Positions 44,428 to 54,097 are shown, counted from the first letter of the stretch. The stretch: 64,000 bases of DNA from CAYVHB01 sp964450865 (GCA_964450865.1 CAYVHB010000003.1:68173-132172), one strand, 5' to 3'. A program made the numbers and translations. Notes: generated from the sequence alone by a model not told the origin.

Positions 44428-44471
44428 ATAGAGTAACCAGCTTCGATCAACCCAAGAAGGAGGTTCGCGTT

Positions 44472-44786
44472 ATGAAGCGTCAGATCCTGTCCACGACCGA
44501 CCGGTCGAAAACCGTGCCTGTCACCACCCTGTTTGTCACGGCCGTACTGATTTTTATCCTGGGAGCGGCATTCAGTGTCTATAGTATCATCAGTCAAGTC
44601 AGCTTGAAGGTCCTGGATTATCAGGTTCCCGGTGCAGTCTGGGGCATGGTCATGATGTTTCTGGGCATTCGGTATTATGTCGCTGTCCGGAGATTGAAGG
44701 CCGAGGTCTACAAGAGCACCACCCAGTTTTCCTGGGACCATTTCAAATCAGAAAAATCCAGGCAGCAACCATCGGATCGCCGGTAG
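44472..44786 (+). CDS. Small two-segment membrane protein of unknown function
   Basis: A protein of 104 residues with two hydrophobic segments (about 17-40 and 52-67) and a basic, polar C-terminus (RRLKAEVYKSTTQFSWDHF). No family is recognised. AAGGAGG precedes the ATG at 44472. It is 39 bp before the amt gene and shares its leader, so it may assist or regulate the transporter. Confidence 0.65.
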   Translation: MKRQILSTTDRSKTVPVTTLFVTAVLIFILGAAFSVYSIISQVSLKVLDYQVPGAVWGMVMMFLGIRYYVAVRRLKAEVYKSTTQFSWDHFKSEKSRQQPSDRR

Positions 44787-44825
44787 TCGAAGTTGATCAT
44801 AAAAGAAGAATGAGAGGTTGATAGT

Positions 44826-46865
44826 ATGAAACTGCCGAAAAAGTTTACGTTCCTGCTAGTCGCCGGCCTGGTGATGGTGATTGCCATCCTGCTGCTGGCC
44901 AGTGCATTCCGCGGTGAATCAACCGCTGCGGATCCGACCGGCGCCTCCTATGTCGCCACGACCGGATCCGAAACGATTGATGTCGTAGCGACCACCGCCA
45001 ACAAGGCGCTCTTTGGGGCGAACTATGTCTGGATCATGATCTGTGCCTTTATGGTGTTTTTCTTCCAGTGCGGCTTTGCCATGGTGGAAACCGGCTTTTG
45101 CCGCTCCAAGAACGCCGCCCACACGATCACGATGAACTTCATGGTCTTCCTGGTCGGAGCAATCGGCTATTACCTGATCGGTTTCGCCTTGCAGATGGGC
45201 GGATCCGGCGGCGCGGCCGGACTCGGCACTGGCGGATCAATCCTGAATGCCCTGCTTTCAATCCCCGGCCTGGGTGGCATCATGGGCTACAAGGGTTTCG
45301 CCCTGATCGGCACCTATGATGCCGGCATCTACGCTTTGTTCTTCTTCCAGATGGTTTTTATGGATACCACCTGCACCATCCCGACCGGATCGATGGCAGA
45401 GCGGGTCAAATACTCGGCTGTCGTGATCACATCCTTCTTTATCTCCATCGTCCTATATCCGCTGTTTGCCAACTGGGTCTGGGGCGGTGGCTGGCTGGCC
45501 ACTCTTGGCAAGAACTTCGGTTTGGGTCATGGTGTCGTGGACTTCGCCGGCTCGGCTGTCGTTCACTCCATGGGCGGCATGATCGCCCTGTCTGGAGCGA
45601 TTGTCATCGGGCCCCGGATCGGCAAATTCAAAAAAGACGGTACGGCCCGGGCCTTTCCGGGCCATGATATCCCGATGGCGATCATTGGTACAATTATCCT
45701 GTTCTTCTGCTGGTTCGCCTTCAATGCCGGCTCAACGCTCAGTGCGTCAGACTTCCGGCTCTCGATTGTCGCAACCAATACCATGATTGCCGGCGCGGTC
45801 GCCGGCCTGGTGGCCATGTTCTATATGTGGATGAAGTTTGGCAAGCCCGACCCGTCGATGACGGCTAACGGTGCCCTGGCTGGTCTTGTGGCCATCACAG
45901 CTCCCTGTGCCTTCGTCAACGGTGTATCGGCATTGATAATCGGCGCGGTAGCCGGTATCCTGGTTTGCCTGGCCGTACCCATTGTTGAAAACAAATTCAA
46001 GCTCGATGATCCGGTAGGCGCGATTTCAGTTCACGGTGTCAACGGTTTCTGGGGCGTCCTCTCCGTCGGCCTATTCGCGGACGGCTCCTATGGTGATGGC
46101 CTGAATGGCGTAGCAGGTGGCGTGCGCGGCCTGTTCTTCGGTGATGCCTCGCAGCTGGTTGCCCAGCTCGCAGCGCTCGGGGTACTGGTCATCTGGGGTT
46201 TTGGCCTATCTTTCATTTTCTTCAAAGTGCTCGACCGGGTCTGGGGTCTGCGGACTGCGCCGGAAGACGAACTGGAAGGGCTCGACCTGCCGGAAATGGG
46301 CATCCTGGCCTATCCGGACAATGTTCGGGCAACATCCGAGCTCGACTACGACTCCTCGGACAACGCACCGATCCCGCAGCTGGCCCGCTTCAACCATCGC
46401 CTGGCCACTGGCGAACCGCTAGTCGGTGTAACGGCGAAAATCCCGGTTTCGATCGACCGGGCGGTCCCCGTCGAACTGGTCACCGCCCCGGTGACGGCCC
46501 TGGCTTCGGACGTCAAGATTACCAAGATCGATATCATTACCAAGCAGAGCAAGTTTGAAATTCTCAAGGAGGCCATGAATGAAATCGGCATCACTGGCAT
46601 GACCGTCACCCAGGTTCTGGGCTGCGGCATCCAGAAGGGCAAGACCGAGTATTATCGTGGTGTAGAGAAAGAAATCAACCTGCTGCCCAAGGTCCAGGTG
46701 GCGATCGTCGTCTCCAAGGTCCCGGTCCGCAAAGTCATTGAGCTGGCCAAAAAGGTCCTCTATACCGGTCATATCGGCGACGGCAAGATCTTTGTGTACG
46801 ACGTGGAAAATGTCGTCCGGGTCCGGACCGGCGAGGAAGGTTATGATGCCCTGCAGGATGATTGA
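44826..46865 (+). CDS. amt: Ammonium transporter fused to a PII signalling domain
   Basis: A protein of 679 residues. Residues about 55-480 form the Amt/Rh channel: WIMICAFMVFFFQCGFAMVETGFCRSKN, the twin-histidine regions SAVVHSMGGMIALSGA and GAISVHGVNGFWG, and FFCWFAFNAGSTL. After a linker, residues about 565-679 form a PII (GlnB/GlnK) domain, with the T-loop in QKGKTEYYRGVEKE and the nucleotide-binding C-loop in HIGDGKIFVYDVENVVRVRTGEE. PII proteins normally plug Amt pores in response to 2-oxoglutarate and ATP/ADP. Here the regulator is covalently tethered. The N-terminus has a possible signal sequence. Confidence 0.93.
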   Translation: MKLPKKFTFLLVAGLVMVIAILLLASAFRGESTAADPTGASYVATTGSETIDVVATTANKALFGANYVWIMICAFMVFFFQCGFAMVETGFCRSKNAAHTITMNFMVFLVGAIGYYLIGFALQMGGSGGAAGLGTGGSILNALLSIPGLGGIMGYKGFALIGTYDAGIYALFFFQMVFMDTTCTIPTGSMAERVKYSAVVITSFFISIVLYPLFANWVWGGGWLATLGKNFGLGHGVVDFAGSAVVHSMGGMIALSGAIVIGPRIGKFKKDGTARAFPGHDIPMAIIGTIILFFCWFAFNAGSTLSASDFRLSIVATNTMIAGAVAGLVAMFYMWMKFGKPDPSMTANGALAGLVAITAPCAFVNGVSALIIGAVAGILVCLAVPIVENKFKLDDPVGAISVHGVNGFWGVLSVGLFADGSYGDGLNGVAGGVRGLFFGDASQLVAQLAALGVLVIWGFGLSFIFFKVLDRVWGLRTAPEDELEGLDLPEMGILAYPDNVRATSELDYDSSDNAPIPQLARFNHRLATGEPLVGVTAKIPVSIDRAVPVELVTAPVTALASDVKITKIDIITKQSKFEILKEAMNEIGITGMTVTQVLGCGIQKGKTEYYRGVEKEINLLPKVQVAIVVSKVPVRKVIELAKKVLYTGHIGDGKIFVYDVENVVRVRTGEEGYDALQDD

Positions 46866-46989
46866 ACGGCGAGACCGGTGAAGATGAAGCTTCCGGTTAT
46901 CAGGAATGGTCGTTCCGTTCCGGGCAATCCATGTCAGATTGCAGGGCCATGGACCAGTCTCCCGGTTACCGGAACGGTTAATCGGAAAG

Positions 46990-47021
46990 AAGGTTGCGTA
47001 CTTTTGCGAGTACGCAACCTT
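46990..47021. terminator. Bidirectional terminator between amt and adhE
   Basis: AAGGTTGCGTAC and GTACGCAACCTT form a perfect 12-bp stem with an eight-base loop; TTCATTTTC follows on the plus strand and TTCTTTCC on the minus strand. It lies between convergent genes. Confidence 0.85.
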
Positions 47022-47084
47022 CATTTTCATGTCTGAACAGGGGCTATCATCAGGGGCTTGAAAAGTCTACGAAGATTGACCCGG

Positions 47085-49673
47085 TCAATTGCGGCCTTCG
47101 AAGGCATTGATATACAGGCCCTTGAGCTCGCTGATCAGGGGGTATCTGGGATTGGCCCCGGTGCACTGGTCATCAAAGGCCTGTTCACTCATTTCGTCGA
47201 GCGAGGCATAGAACGAGGTCTCGGAGACACCCGCGGCCTTGATCGACTTCGGAATGCCGACCTTGGCCTTGAGGCCTTCAATCGCCGTGATGAGCCGCTC
47301 GATCTTTTCATCTTCAGTCGTCCCGCCGAGTTCCAGGTAATCTGCAATGCGGGCATAACGCCATTTCGCGTTCGGGTACTTGTATTGCGGGAATGCAGCC
47401 TGCTTGCGGGGATTATCGACCGCGTTGAAGCGGATGACTTCGCTGATCAGCAGCGCGTTGGCCACGCCATGGGGAATATGGTGCTTGGCGCCCAGTTTAT
47501 GGGCCATGGAATGGCAGATGCCGAGGAAGGCATTGGCGAAGGCCATCCCGGCCATAGCCGATGCGTGAGCCATTTTTTCCCGGGCCTTGATATTGGTAGA
47601 ACCTTCGCTGTAAGCATCCGGCAGGTATTTGAAAATCAGGCGGATCGCTTCCAGGGCCTGGCCGTTGGTAAATTCGGAAGCCAGGACCGAGACGTAGGCT
47701 TCCAGGGCGTGGGTCAGGGCGTCGATGCCCGATGCGGCGGTGAGCCCTCTGGGCATGTTCATCATCAGTTCCGTATCGATAATCGCCATATGCGGTGTCA
47801 GTTCATAATCAGCCAGCGGGTATTTGATGCCGGTCTGCTCATCGGTGATGACGGCAAACGGTGTCACCTCCGAGCCGGTACCCGCAGTGGTCGGGATGGC
47901 CACCAGGGCAGCCTTTGCGCCCATTTTCGGGAAAGCAAAAACCCGTTTGCGGATGTCCATGAAGCGCATGGCGAGATCTTCGAACTGCACGTCGGGATGC
48001 TCATACATGACCCACATGATTTTCGCCGCGTCAATCGGCGAACCGCCGCCCAGGGCGACAATCACATCCGGCTGGAAGCTCTTCATTTCAGCGGCCCCCT
48101 TGCGGGCTACAGCCAGGGTCGGATCCGGCTCCACATCGAAGAAGACCTTGACGTCGATGCCCAGATCCTCAAGCTGGCTGATCACGAGATCGGCATAGCC
48201 GAGGTTGTAAAGAACCTTGTCAGTCACAATGAAGGCGCGCTTCTTGCCGAGGTCTTTCAGTTCCTTGATCGCGACGCCCAGGCAGCCCGACTTGAAATAA
48301 ATCCGGTTCGGAACCCGATACCACAGCATGTTCTCTCTCCTCTCGGCGACGGTCTTGACATTCATCAGGTGCTTGACGCCGACATTTTCCGAAATTGAAT
48401 TGCCACCCCAGCTGCCGCAGCCCAGTGTGAGCGAGGGAGCCAGCTTGAAGTTGTAAAGGTCGCCGATAGCCCCTTGTGAAGAAGGCATGTTGACAATCGT
48501 GCGCCCGGTCTTCATGCGGGCCCCGAAAGCGGCGATGCGATCCTTGGAACGAATCTGGTCGGTATACAAGACAGAAGTGTGGCCCATGCCGCCGAGCTCA
48601 ATCAGGCGGGCGGCTTTATCGAGCGCTTCCTCAAAGGACTTGACCCGGTACATGGCCAGGACGGGCGACAGCTTCTCATGGCTGAAGGGCTCTTCCAGTT
48701 CAACGGATTCAACTTCACCGATCAGAACCTTTGTTTCCTCCGGCACCGTGAGTCCGGCCATCGCGGCAATTTTAACCGCCGGCTGGCCGACAATCCTGGC
48801 GTTCAAGTTGCCATCGACCAGGATTACATTTCTGACAGCATCCACTTCCGCGTCTTGCAGAAGGTATGCGCCACGGTCCATGAATTCCTGTTTGACGGCA
48901 TCATAAATCTCATCCATGACAAGGATGGACTGCTCGGAGGCACAGATAACACCATTGTCAAAGCTCTTGGACAGGAGAATCGAGCTGACCGCCATTTTCA
49001 GATGAGCTGTCTCATCAATGATCGCCGGGGTATTGCCGGCACCAACGCCGATGGCTGGCTTGCCCGAGGAGTAGGCTGCCCGGACCATGCCGGGGCCGCC
49101 CGTGGCCAGGGTCAGGTCAGCCAGCCGCATGACATTATTGGACAGCTCGACGCTTGGCTGGTCAATCCAGCCGATGATGCCCTCGGGCGCGCCGGCTTTC
49201 ACTGCGGCTTCCAGAACGATCCTGGCGGCCTCGATGGTGCAGTTCTTGGCTCGCGGATGCGGCGAGAAGATGATGCCGTTCCTGGTTTTGAGGGCAATCA
49301 GGGATTTGAAAATCGCCGTCGATGTCGGATTGGTCGTCGGGATGATCGCTGCCACGACCCCGACCGGTTCGGCAATTTTGGTGATCCCGAAAGCAGGGTC
49401 GCGCTCAATGACGCCACAGGTCTTGTCATCTTTATACTGGTTGTAGATGTATTCGGAGGCAAAATGATTCTTGATCACCTTGTCCTCAACAATCCCCATG
49501 CCGGTTTCGGCAACAGCCTGCTTGGCCAGGGCAATCCGGGCGTTATTGGCCGCCATGGAAGCCTGGCGGAAGATCTCATCGACCTGCGCCTGGGAAAACG
49601 TCGCGAATTTCCGCTGCGCTTCCCTGATCTGCTCCATCCGGACCCGCAATTCTTCAAGATTCGTTACCTTCAT
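47085..49673 (-). CDS. adhE: Bifunctional acetaldehyde-CoA/alcohol dehydrogenase
   Basis: A protein of 862 residues. The N-terminal aldehyde dehydrogenase half has PTTNPTSTAIFKSLIALKTRN, GVGAGNTPAIID and the catalytic cysteine in DNGVICASEQS. The C-terminal iron-dependent alcohol dehydrogenase half has ALGGGSPIDAAKIMW, PTTAGTGSEVTPFAVI and the iron ligands in GIDALTHALEAYVS and GICHSMAHKLGAKHHIPHG. It reduces acetyl-CoA to ethanol, regenerating NAD in fermentation. The start at 49673 has AGAGGTG upstream. Two LacI/CcpA-like operator sites lie in the long upstream region. Confidence 0.96.
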   Translation of the reverse strand: MKVTNLEELRVRMEQIREAQRKFATFSQAQVDEIFRQASMAANNARIALAKQAVAETGMGIVEDKVIKNHFASEYIYNQYKDDKTCGVIERDPAFGITKIAEPVGVVAAIIPTTNPTSTAIFKSLIALKTRNGIIFSPHPRAKNCTIEAARIVLEAAVKAGAPEGIIGWIDQPSVELSNNVMRLADLTLATGGPGMVRAAYSSGKPAIGVGAGNTPAIIDETAHLKMAVSSILLSKSFDNGVICASEQSILVMDEIYDAVKQEFMDRGAYLLQDAEVDAVRNVILVDGNLNARIVGQPAVKIAAMAGLTVPEETKVLIGEVESVELEEPFSHEKLSPVLAMYRVKSFEEALDKAARLIELGGMGHTSVLYTDQIRSKDRIAAFGARMKTGRTIVNMPSSQGAIGDLYNFKLAPSLTLGCGSWGGNSISENVGVKHLMNVKTVAERRENMLWYRVPNRIYFKSGCLGVAIKELKDLGKKRAFIVTDKVLYNLGYADLVISQLEDLGIDVKVFFDVEPDPTLAVARKGAAEMKSFQPDVIVALGGGSPIDAAKIMWVMYEHPDVQFEDLAMRFMDIRKRVFAFPKMGAKAALVAIPTTAGTGSEVTPFAVITDEQTGIKYPLADYELTPHMAIIDTELMMNMPRGLTAASGIDALTHALEAYVSVLASEFTNGQALEAIRLIFKYLPDAYSEGSTNIKAREKMAHASAMAGMAFANAFLGICHSMAHKLGAKHHIPHGVANALLISEVIRFNAVDNPRKQAAFPQYKYPNAKWRYARIADYLELGGTTEDEKIERLITAIEGLKAKVGIPKSIKAAGVSETSFYASLDEMSEQAFDDQCTGANPRYPLISELKGLYINAFEGRN

Positions 49674-50108
49674 AAACTTGACACCTCTTTCTTTTTTCTT
49701 CGCCAATTCTGTGGCTTTATTTTCCAAGAAGCACGGACTTCTCAAGAAACAAATGATTCGAGCGGGTTGCCTGGTTCGGGCGACATCCTCCCTTTCACGG
49801 CATGTTGATCTAAAGCCAGGCGATTCCAGGATCGCCAGGCCAGATTAAAACCAGTTCCGACATTAACATAAGTCAGTTGCTTGACTTAAAAACAAGAAAG
49901 ACAAGCACGCGAAGCACAGGCACCACATGCTTGTCCCAGGACAAACTCGTAAAACCAGGCTCTTCTCAAACACGGAAAGCTTGCCAATTTCTCGGTCAAA
50001 CTCATTGGTCCAGACATCATCGGTCGTTGCCTTGACCCTTAGATGAGAGGACTTGAACCCATTATTCAACTATGCATGCGTATTCGCTTCTTGCTGCATT
50101 CGCAGGTT

Positions 50109-50122
50109 CGAAAACGTTTACG
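50109..50122. promoter_or_regulatory. LacI/CcpA-like operator, site A
   Basis: CGAAAACGTTTACG has the 8-bp palindrome AAACGTTT at its centre and resembles a cre site. It lies about 440 bp upstream of the adhE start. Confidence 0.5.
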
Positions 50123-50183
50123 TTATGATATTACTCCCGGCTTAGCGAACCGTCAATCACGGAATGTTAGACAAATTTACACC

Positions 50184-50197
50184 CGTAAACGTTTGTG
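50184..50197. promoter_or_regulatory. LacI/CcpA-like operator, site B
   Basis: CGTAAACGTTTGTG shares the AAACGTTT core with site A, 75 bp away. A third copy of the core lies at 60243-60250 before the DUF6273 gene. Confidence 0.5.
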
Positions 50198-50254
50198 GTT
50201 TGTTAAGTATGCACAATTAAAATCTGTGGTTTGAACGTCCGGAATTGACCGGTT

Positions 50255-51637
50255 TTATGACTGGGGTATGACCATCCGGAATTTACCGGTTTTCGGATCG
50301 TTGGGAATATCATCGACCGGATTGATTTCATAAGCGACCAGGCCGCTCAGATGATGCGCCTGCAGGATCATGTCCATCTTGTTCCGGATGCGGGCCATGG
50401 TAGCCGCGGGATCAGCGCTGAGCTTGACATTGAGTCGCAGCTGATGCGAGCCAGTTTGTACCACCTGCATTTTTTCCAGGCCCACAACGAAAAACTCGAT
50501 AAAAACAAACGGATGGATACATTGGACGGTGCCATCCGGCCGGGCAAAACGCAGCTGTTCCTCGACGCGACCACCGACGGCTTTGATCAGCGGAAAAGGC
50601 CAGCCACAGGGGCATATCCGGTCGTCCAATATGACCTGGTCATCCATCCGGTAGCGGATCAGCGGTTGCGTATAATTGTAAAGGGTTGTCACAATCAGGT
50701 TGCCCGATTCACCAGGGCCGGCCGGTGTCCCGTCTGCCTTGAGCACTTCAAAAATGTGCCAGTCATTAAACAGGTGCAGGCCATCATGCCTGGCACATTC
50801 GGCTGCCATGGCAATTGATTCAGTTGCCGCATAACAGTTGAACGGGCGGACCCCAAAAGCCTGCTGGATTACATCAGCCATGCGACGGGTCAAGGCCTCC
50901 GCTGAACAAATGATTTTCTCCGGGCTGATCTTCAGATTGCCCTTTAACTGCTCGAGAGCCAGCTGATAGATGCCGGCCGCGTAGCCACTCAAGACGTCGG
51001 GCTGAAACTGATTCAACGCGGTATTCATGGCCGCGATCGGCATTTTGTTATCGTCCGCGAGAAATTCGACAACTGATTTCGGCCCGGAGCGCGACAATGT
51101 GATCCCGGCATAATGACCATCAATCACGCCGACGAAGGCATACCGGAGCTTGCGCGGCCAGTGCAGGTGTGTGCCGGATATACGGGTGAAAGACAGAGCC
51201 CGCAGCATCGCCCAGTCATTGGGGCCATAGACAAATAGCCCGATGCGGCCGGAAGATCCTGACGTATGGGTCACCACGTACTTACGCAGATATTTCTGGC
51301 CGGTTGTAGCCGGATCCGTGATAAATTTTTCCAGTTCACTTTTTTTGAGGTGTTTATCGCAGACAAACCGGTCGAAGTTCGCCATCATGATCTGTTTGTC
51401 AATAATCGGCAAGTCTTCCAGCCGGATCCGGCCGGGATGCCCGATATCAATGCCGTGTTCGCGATAGTATTCGCGGTAGAATCCGGAACGGGCCACGACA
51501 TGGGCCAGCAGGCGCCGCAAGCGCTGCTGCTGGTGCTGGATCAGCTGTTCGGGACGCTGCGTTTCCGAGCGCCGAACCTGCCTGATCCTGATCAGGTATT
51601 GGATGGAGGGCCATTGCGGCGGATTCATGGGATTCAT
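50255..51637 (-). CDS. Phenylacetate-CoA ligase-like (PaaK/CapK) adenylate-forming enzyme
   Basis: A protein of 460 residues of the ANL superfamily. The P-loop is VTHTSGSSGRIGLF, CYAATESIAMAAEC is the A5-like motif, and YRMDDQVIL with CPCGWPFPLIKAVGGRVEE is typical of PaaK/CapK proteins with a cysteine pair. Such enzymes activate an aromatic or other carboxylate; some act in surface polymer synthesis. The substrate is unknown. The start at 51637 has AGGTG upstream, and the GTG three codons earlier lies in that site. It is 115 bp after the nucleotidyltransferase gene on the same strand. Confidence 0.8.
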   Translation of the reverse strand: MNPMNPPQWPSIQYLIRIRQVRRSETQRPEQLIQHQQQRLRRLLAHVVARSGFYREYYREHGIDIGHPGRIRLEDLPIIDKQIMMANFDRFVCDKHLKKSELEKFITDPATTGQKYLRKYVVTHTSGSSGRIGLFVYGPNDWAMLRALSFTRISGTHLHWPRKLRYAFVGVIDGHYAGITLSRSGPKSVVEFLADDNKMPIAAMNTALNQFQPDVLSGYAAGIYQLALEQLKGNLKISPEKIICSAEALTRRMADVIQQAFGVRPFNCYAATESIAMAAECARHDGLHLFNDWHIFEVLKADGTPAGPGESGNLIVTTLYNYTQPLIRYRMDDQVILDDRICPCGWPFPLIKAVGGRVEEQLRFARPDGTVQCIHPFVFIEFFVVGLEKMQVVQTGSHQLRLNVKLSADPAATMARIRNKMDMILQAHHLSGLVAYEINPVDDIPNDPKTGKFRMVIPQS

Positions 51638-51752
51638 CGCATTCACCTGAAAAACTCAGCTGGTCGGCGCGAGCCAAAATCCATGGCACGTGCCAGACAT
51701 CCATTTACTGCTGTGCCAAAATATCCATACCCTGTGTCAATCCATCTGCTCA

Positions 51753-52553
51753 TCAATGCCCGGCATCAGCCAGCATCTCATCAAGATGGCTTATCAGTTG
51801 ATCCAGGGCCGCTATCAGCCGGACATCGGCCTGGCCGACCCCCCGGATGACGGCTTCCAGATCAACCTGAAAACCGATCGGAACGGATCCACATTCGCGC
51901 AGGACAAAGGGAATCAGACGTTTTTCACCGGGATGAGGCAACCGGTTGAAGGCCAGCACAACATCAAAATAGCTGGCCAAAAATTCGGCTACGCGATGAT
52001 TCACACTGACCAGGTCTTGCCGTTCGACGGCTTTCTTGATCTGTTCATAAAAAGACGGCAGCTTGCCCTGCAGCAGGTCACGGCCGCGCTCGATGATTCG
52101 CGCCCGCAAGGCTTCCGGATAGGGCATGCGGTAGCGTTCTTGCAGCTGAGAATACGCACCATGGCGATCAAACAGGATCGCACTGTGCAGCACATTGTAC
52201 CAGAGGCAGGTGGTATAGCTATTGCCGGGCTGGCCATCCAGGAGGGTCCGGGCCAGGGACGTGTCCAGATCAGCCAGATAGCGATAAACCAGATCCAGGT
52301 GGATGCCGTTTTTGAGAATACCGTCGTCTTCCGGTTCCCAGTATGCATTGTCAAATTCCATATATTGACAATAGTCTTCTCCGAACTGATGCCGCCTGGT
52401 CAATGGCAAAGGCTGATTCAGATAGACGTAAACATCATAGTCGGATTGGCTGTCATGGGTACCGGACGCCCGGGATCCACCCAGCACGATCGCTTCAACC
52501 TCCGGACAAGAGCTCAAATCGTGGATCAGGTCTTCAAAATAGGCACTATTCAT
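51753..52553 (-). CDS. Nucleotidyltransferase-fold protein with DUF4037-like domain
   Basis: A protein of 266 residues. GGSRASGTHDSQSDYDVYVY is the classic nucleotidyltransferase motif (GS...DxD), with a third acidic residue likely in GIHLDLVYR. The C-terminal half is helical (YPEALRARIIERGRDLL, NHRVAEFLASYFDVVLAFN), as in DUF4037 proteins. It may modify a small molecule or protein by transferring a nucleotide; no target is known. GGGGGA precedes the ATG. It may be in one unit with the PaaK-like ligase gene. Confidence 0.75.
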   Translation of the reverse strand: MNSAYFEDLIHDLSSCPEVEAIVLGGSRASGTHDSQSDYDVYVYLNQPLPLTRRHQFGEDYCQYMEFDNAYWEPEDDGILKNGIHLDLVYRYLADLDTSLARTLLDGQPGNSYTTCLWYNVLHSAILFDRHGAYSQLQERYRMPYPEALRARIIERGRDLLQGKLPSFYEQIKKAVERQDLVSVNHRVAEFLASYFDVVLAFNRLPHPGEKRLIPFVLRECGSVPIGFQVDLEAVIRGVGQADVRLIAALDQLISHLDEMLADAGH

Positions 52554-52989
52554 ATATTCCCCCTTACCCTCTCCGGGCAGACTGCGTCCATCATGGCTGT
52601 GAAATGGGCAGTACTCATATGTTACCCTTCCCCTGGCAGCAGATGCGCCATTTAATTGTCGACCCTATCATCATGTTATCATTTTTCACAGCATTTCTTC
52701 ATGCCAATTTCAGAAAAACGCCTCCGGTTGTTCAGGGAATTTTCACTTTCAGCCCGTAAGATAAAAACAGATCAAAGGCAGTCGCCAGTCACTGAAGCAG
52801 ACAATCACGAAAAGGCGACGCGGCGAAACCAGAGATATCACGGTGACTGTCTTGAATCACCAGTCACTGAAGCAGAAGACTTCCTGAGCAACCATTGAGC
52901 AAAGTCACCCATTACCCTAGAAGCATGAAACCGGGCCTGATGAGGCGGCAATACGCCGTCATGTGCCTGATAAAATGGAGGTATGAACC
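52554..52989. other. Intergenic region before the DUF4405 gene
   Basis: No gene recognised. The sequence ccagtcactgaagcaga occurs twice (near 52786 and 52860). The plus-strand GGAGG for the next gene is at 52977-52981. Confidence 0.5.
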
Positions 52990-53850
52990 ATGAATCCGAA
53001 AACCAAGAAAAAAATCCTGATCGACATAGTCATGACAGCCATTTTCCTGTTCCTGATGAATCTGTCCCTGACGGGTGTCCTGCTGCACGAATGGCTGGGC
53101 GTTGGTATCGTTGGTCTCTTCATAGCCCATCTGGCGATCAATGCCCAGTGGATCAAGAACGTCACAATGAAATTTTTCCAGCCAATCGGTGCCAAGGCCA
53201 AGGCCATGTATATCCTCAATATGCTGCTGGCCTTGAGCATGGCCCTGACCCTGGTCAGTGGTGTCCTGATTTCCCAGTACCTCTTCGCGCCTCTGGCTGC
53301 AGCCAATTTCACGCTTTGGTATGGCATCCACAAAATCAGCAGCTGGGCGACGCTGGCCATCGTAGTCAGCCATACCCTGGTCCACTGGAACTGGATCCGC
53401 AACGTGATCCGCCAATTCGTGAAAAGTCCGTCCCTGCAGCCTGTTCGCCAGGTGGCCGTCCGCCTGATCGTCGGTCTCTTTGCCCTCGGCGCCATCTACT
53501 CCCTGGCTGTCGGCCCGGCCCTGGACCTGCTGTCCACAGGCCAGACGTCTGCCGACAAGCAGACGACGCTGGTTCTGACCCAGTCGACCAGCATCAGCTC
53601 GGTCGCCGCCGGGACTGAAACAACCACGACCATCGTTGAACCACTCACTACCAGTGATGAAGCCACGGCCGTCAGTGATACGACAACCACCGAAGCAACC
53701 CCGACGCTTGCAGAATTCCTCAGCAACTTTACCTGCACCGCCTGTGGTAAACACTGCCTGCTCTCCAATCCCCGCTGCGCCAAAGGCATCAGGCAGGCTG
53801 CCACATACGAAACACAGTACAACGAAACCTACGCCGTCATCGAAGGATAA
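52990..53850 (+). CDS. DUF4405 membrane protein with a cysteine-rich C-terminus
   Basis: A protein of 286 residues. Four membrane segments in the first 150 residues carry histidines in pairs (LLHEWLG, FIAHLAINAQW, WYGIHKISSW, VSHTLVHWNW), as in DUF4405 proteins related to b-type haem-binding helices. A fifth hydrophobic segment is followed by a Thr/Ser-rich linker and a four-cysteine tail, CTACGKHCLLSNPRC. The tail could bind a metal or iron-sulphur cluster. A redox role at the membrane is inferred. GGAGG lies upstream of the ATG. Confidence 0.7.
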   Translation: MNPKTKKKILIDIVMTAIFLFLMNLSLTGVLLHEWLGVGIVGLFIAHLAINAQWIKNVTMKFFQPIGAKAKAMYILNMLLALSMALTLVSGVLISQYLFAPLAAANFTLWYGIHKISSWATLAIVVSHTLVHWNWIRNVIRQFVKSPSLQPVRQVAVRLIVGLFALGAIYSLAVGPALDLLSTGQTSADKQTTLVLTQSTSISSVAAGTETTTTIVEPLTTSDEATAVSDTTTTEATPTLAEFLSNFTCTACGKHCLLSNPRCAKGIRQAATYETQYNETYAVIEG

Positions 53851-53933
53851 TTCCCTTTGGTTACGCAATATCCCAAAAAATCGCCGCCCGGACTGGTCTA
53901 TTAACTTGATTCTGGTATAAGATGCATCCATGG

Positions 53934-53971
53934 AAAAGGGGCCGTCTCAGTATGTTGAGGCGACTCCTTTT
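53934..53971. terminator. Terminator-like hairpin between convergent genes
   Basis: AAAAGG-GGCCGTCTCA pairs with TGAGGCGACTCCTTTT around GTATGT, with a few mismatches. It lies between the ends of the DUF4405 and cbiM genes and could serve both strands. Confidence 0.6.
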
Positions 53972-54097
53972 CGTCATTGATGTCATTTCGTAATCCGGTT
54001 GCCATATTTCAAGCGGCGCAAGACGTTCCGGACGTTACTTCTTTATTCTCTATTAATAATAATGTGGCTTAAAAACAGTATCCGGTTAGCCAGGCTA

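Larger units (their letters stand above)
44045..44471. other. Intergenic region holding the ammonium transporter leader
   Basis: The left part is AT-rich with no clear structure. From 44257 there is a consensus promoter, a hairpin at the predicted 5' end of the RNA, and a second terminator-like hairpin about 45 bp before the next ATG. Confidence 0.6.
49674..50254. other. Long upstream region of adhE
   Basis: No convincing gene; a 68-codon minus-strand frame at 49863-50069 lacks a ribosome binding site and family resemblance. Two AAACGTTT-centred palindromes are at 50111-50122 and 50184-50197. Confidence 0.55.

Noticed and set aside
47058..48398. Plus-strand open frame of 446 codons
   Set aside because: Antisense to adhE and begins within the terminator region; no protein family features.
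49863..50069. Minus-strand frame of 68 codons upstream of adhE
   Set aside because: No ribosome binding site or recognised family, and unusual composition; better treated as untranslated leader or control region.
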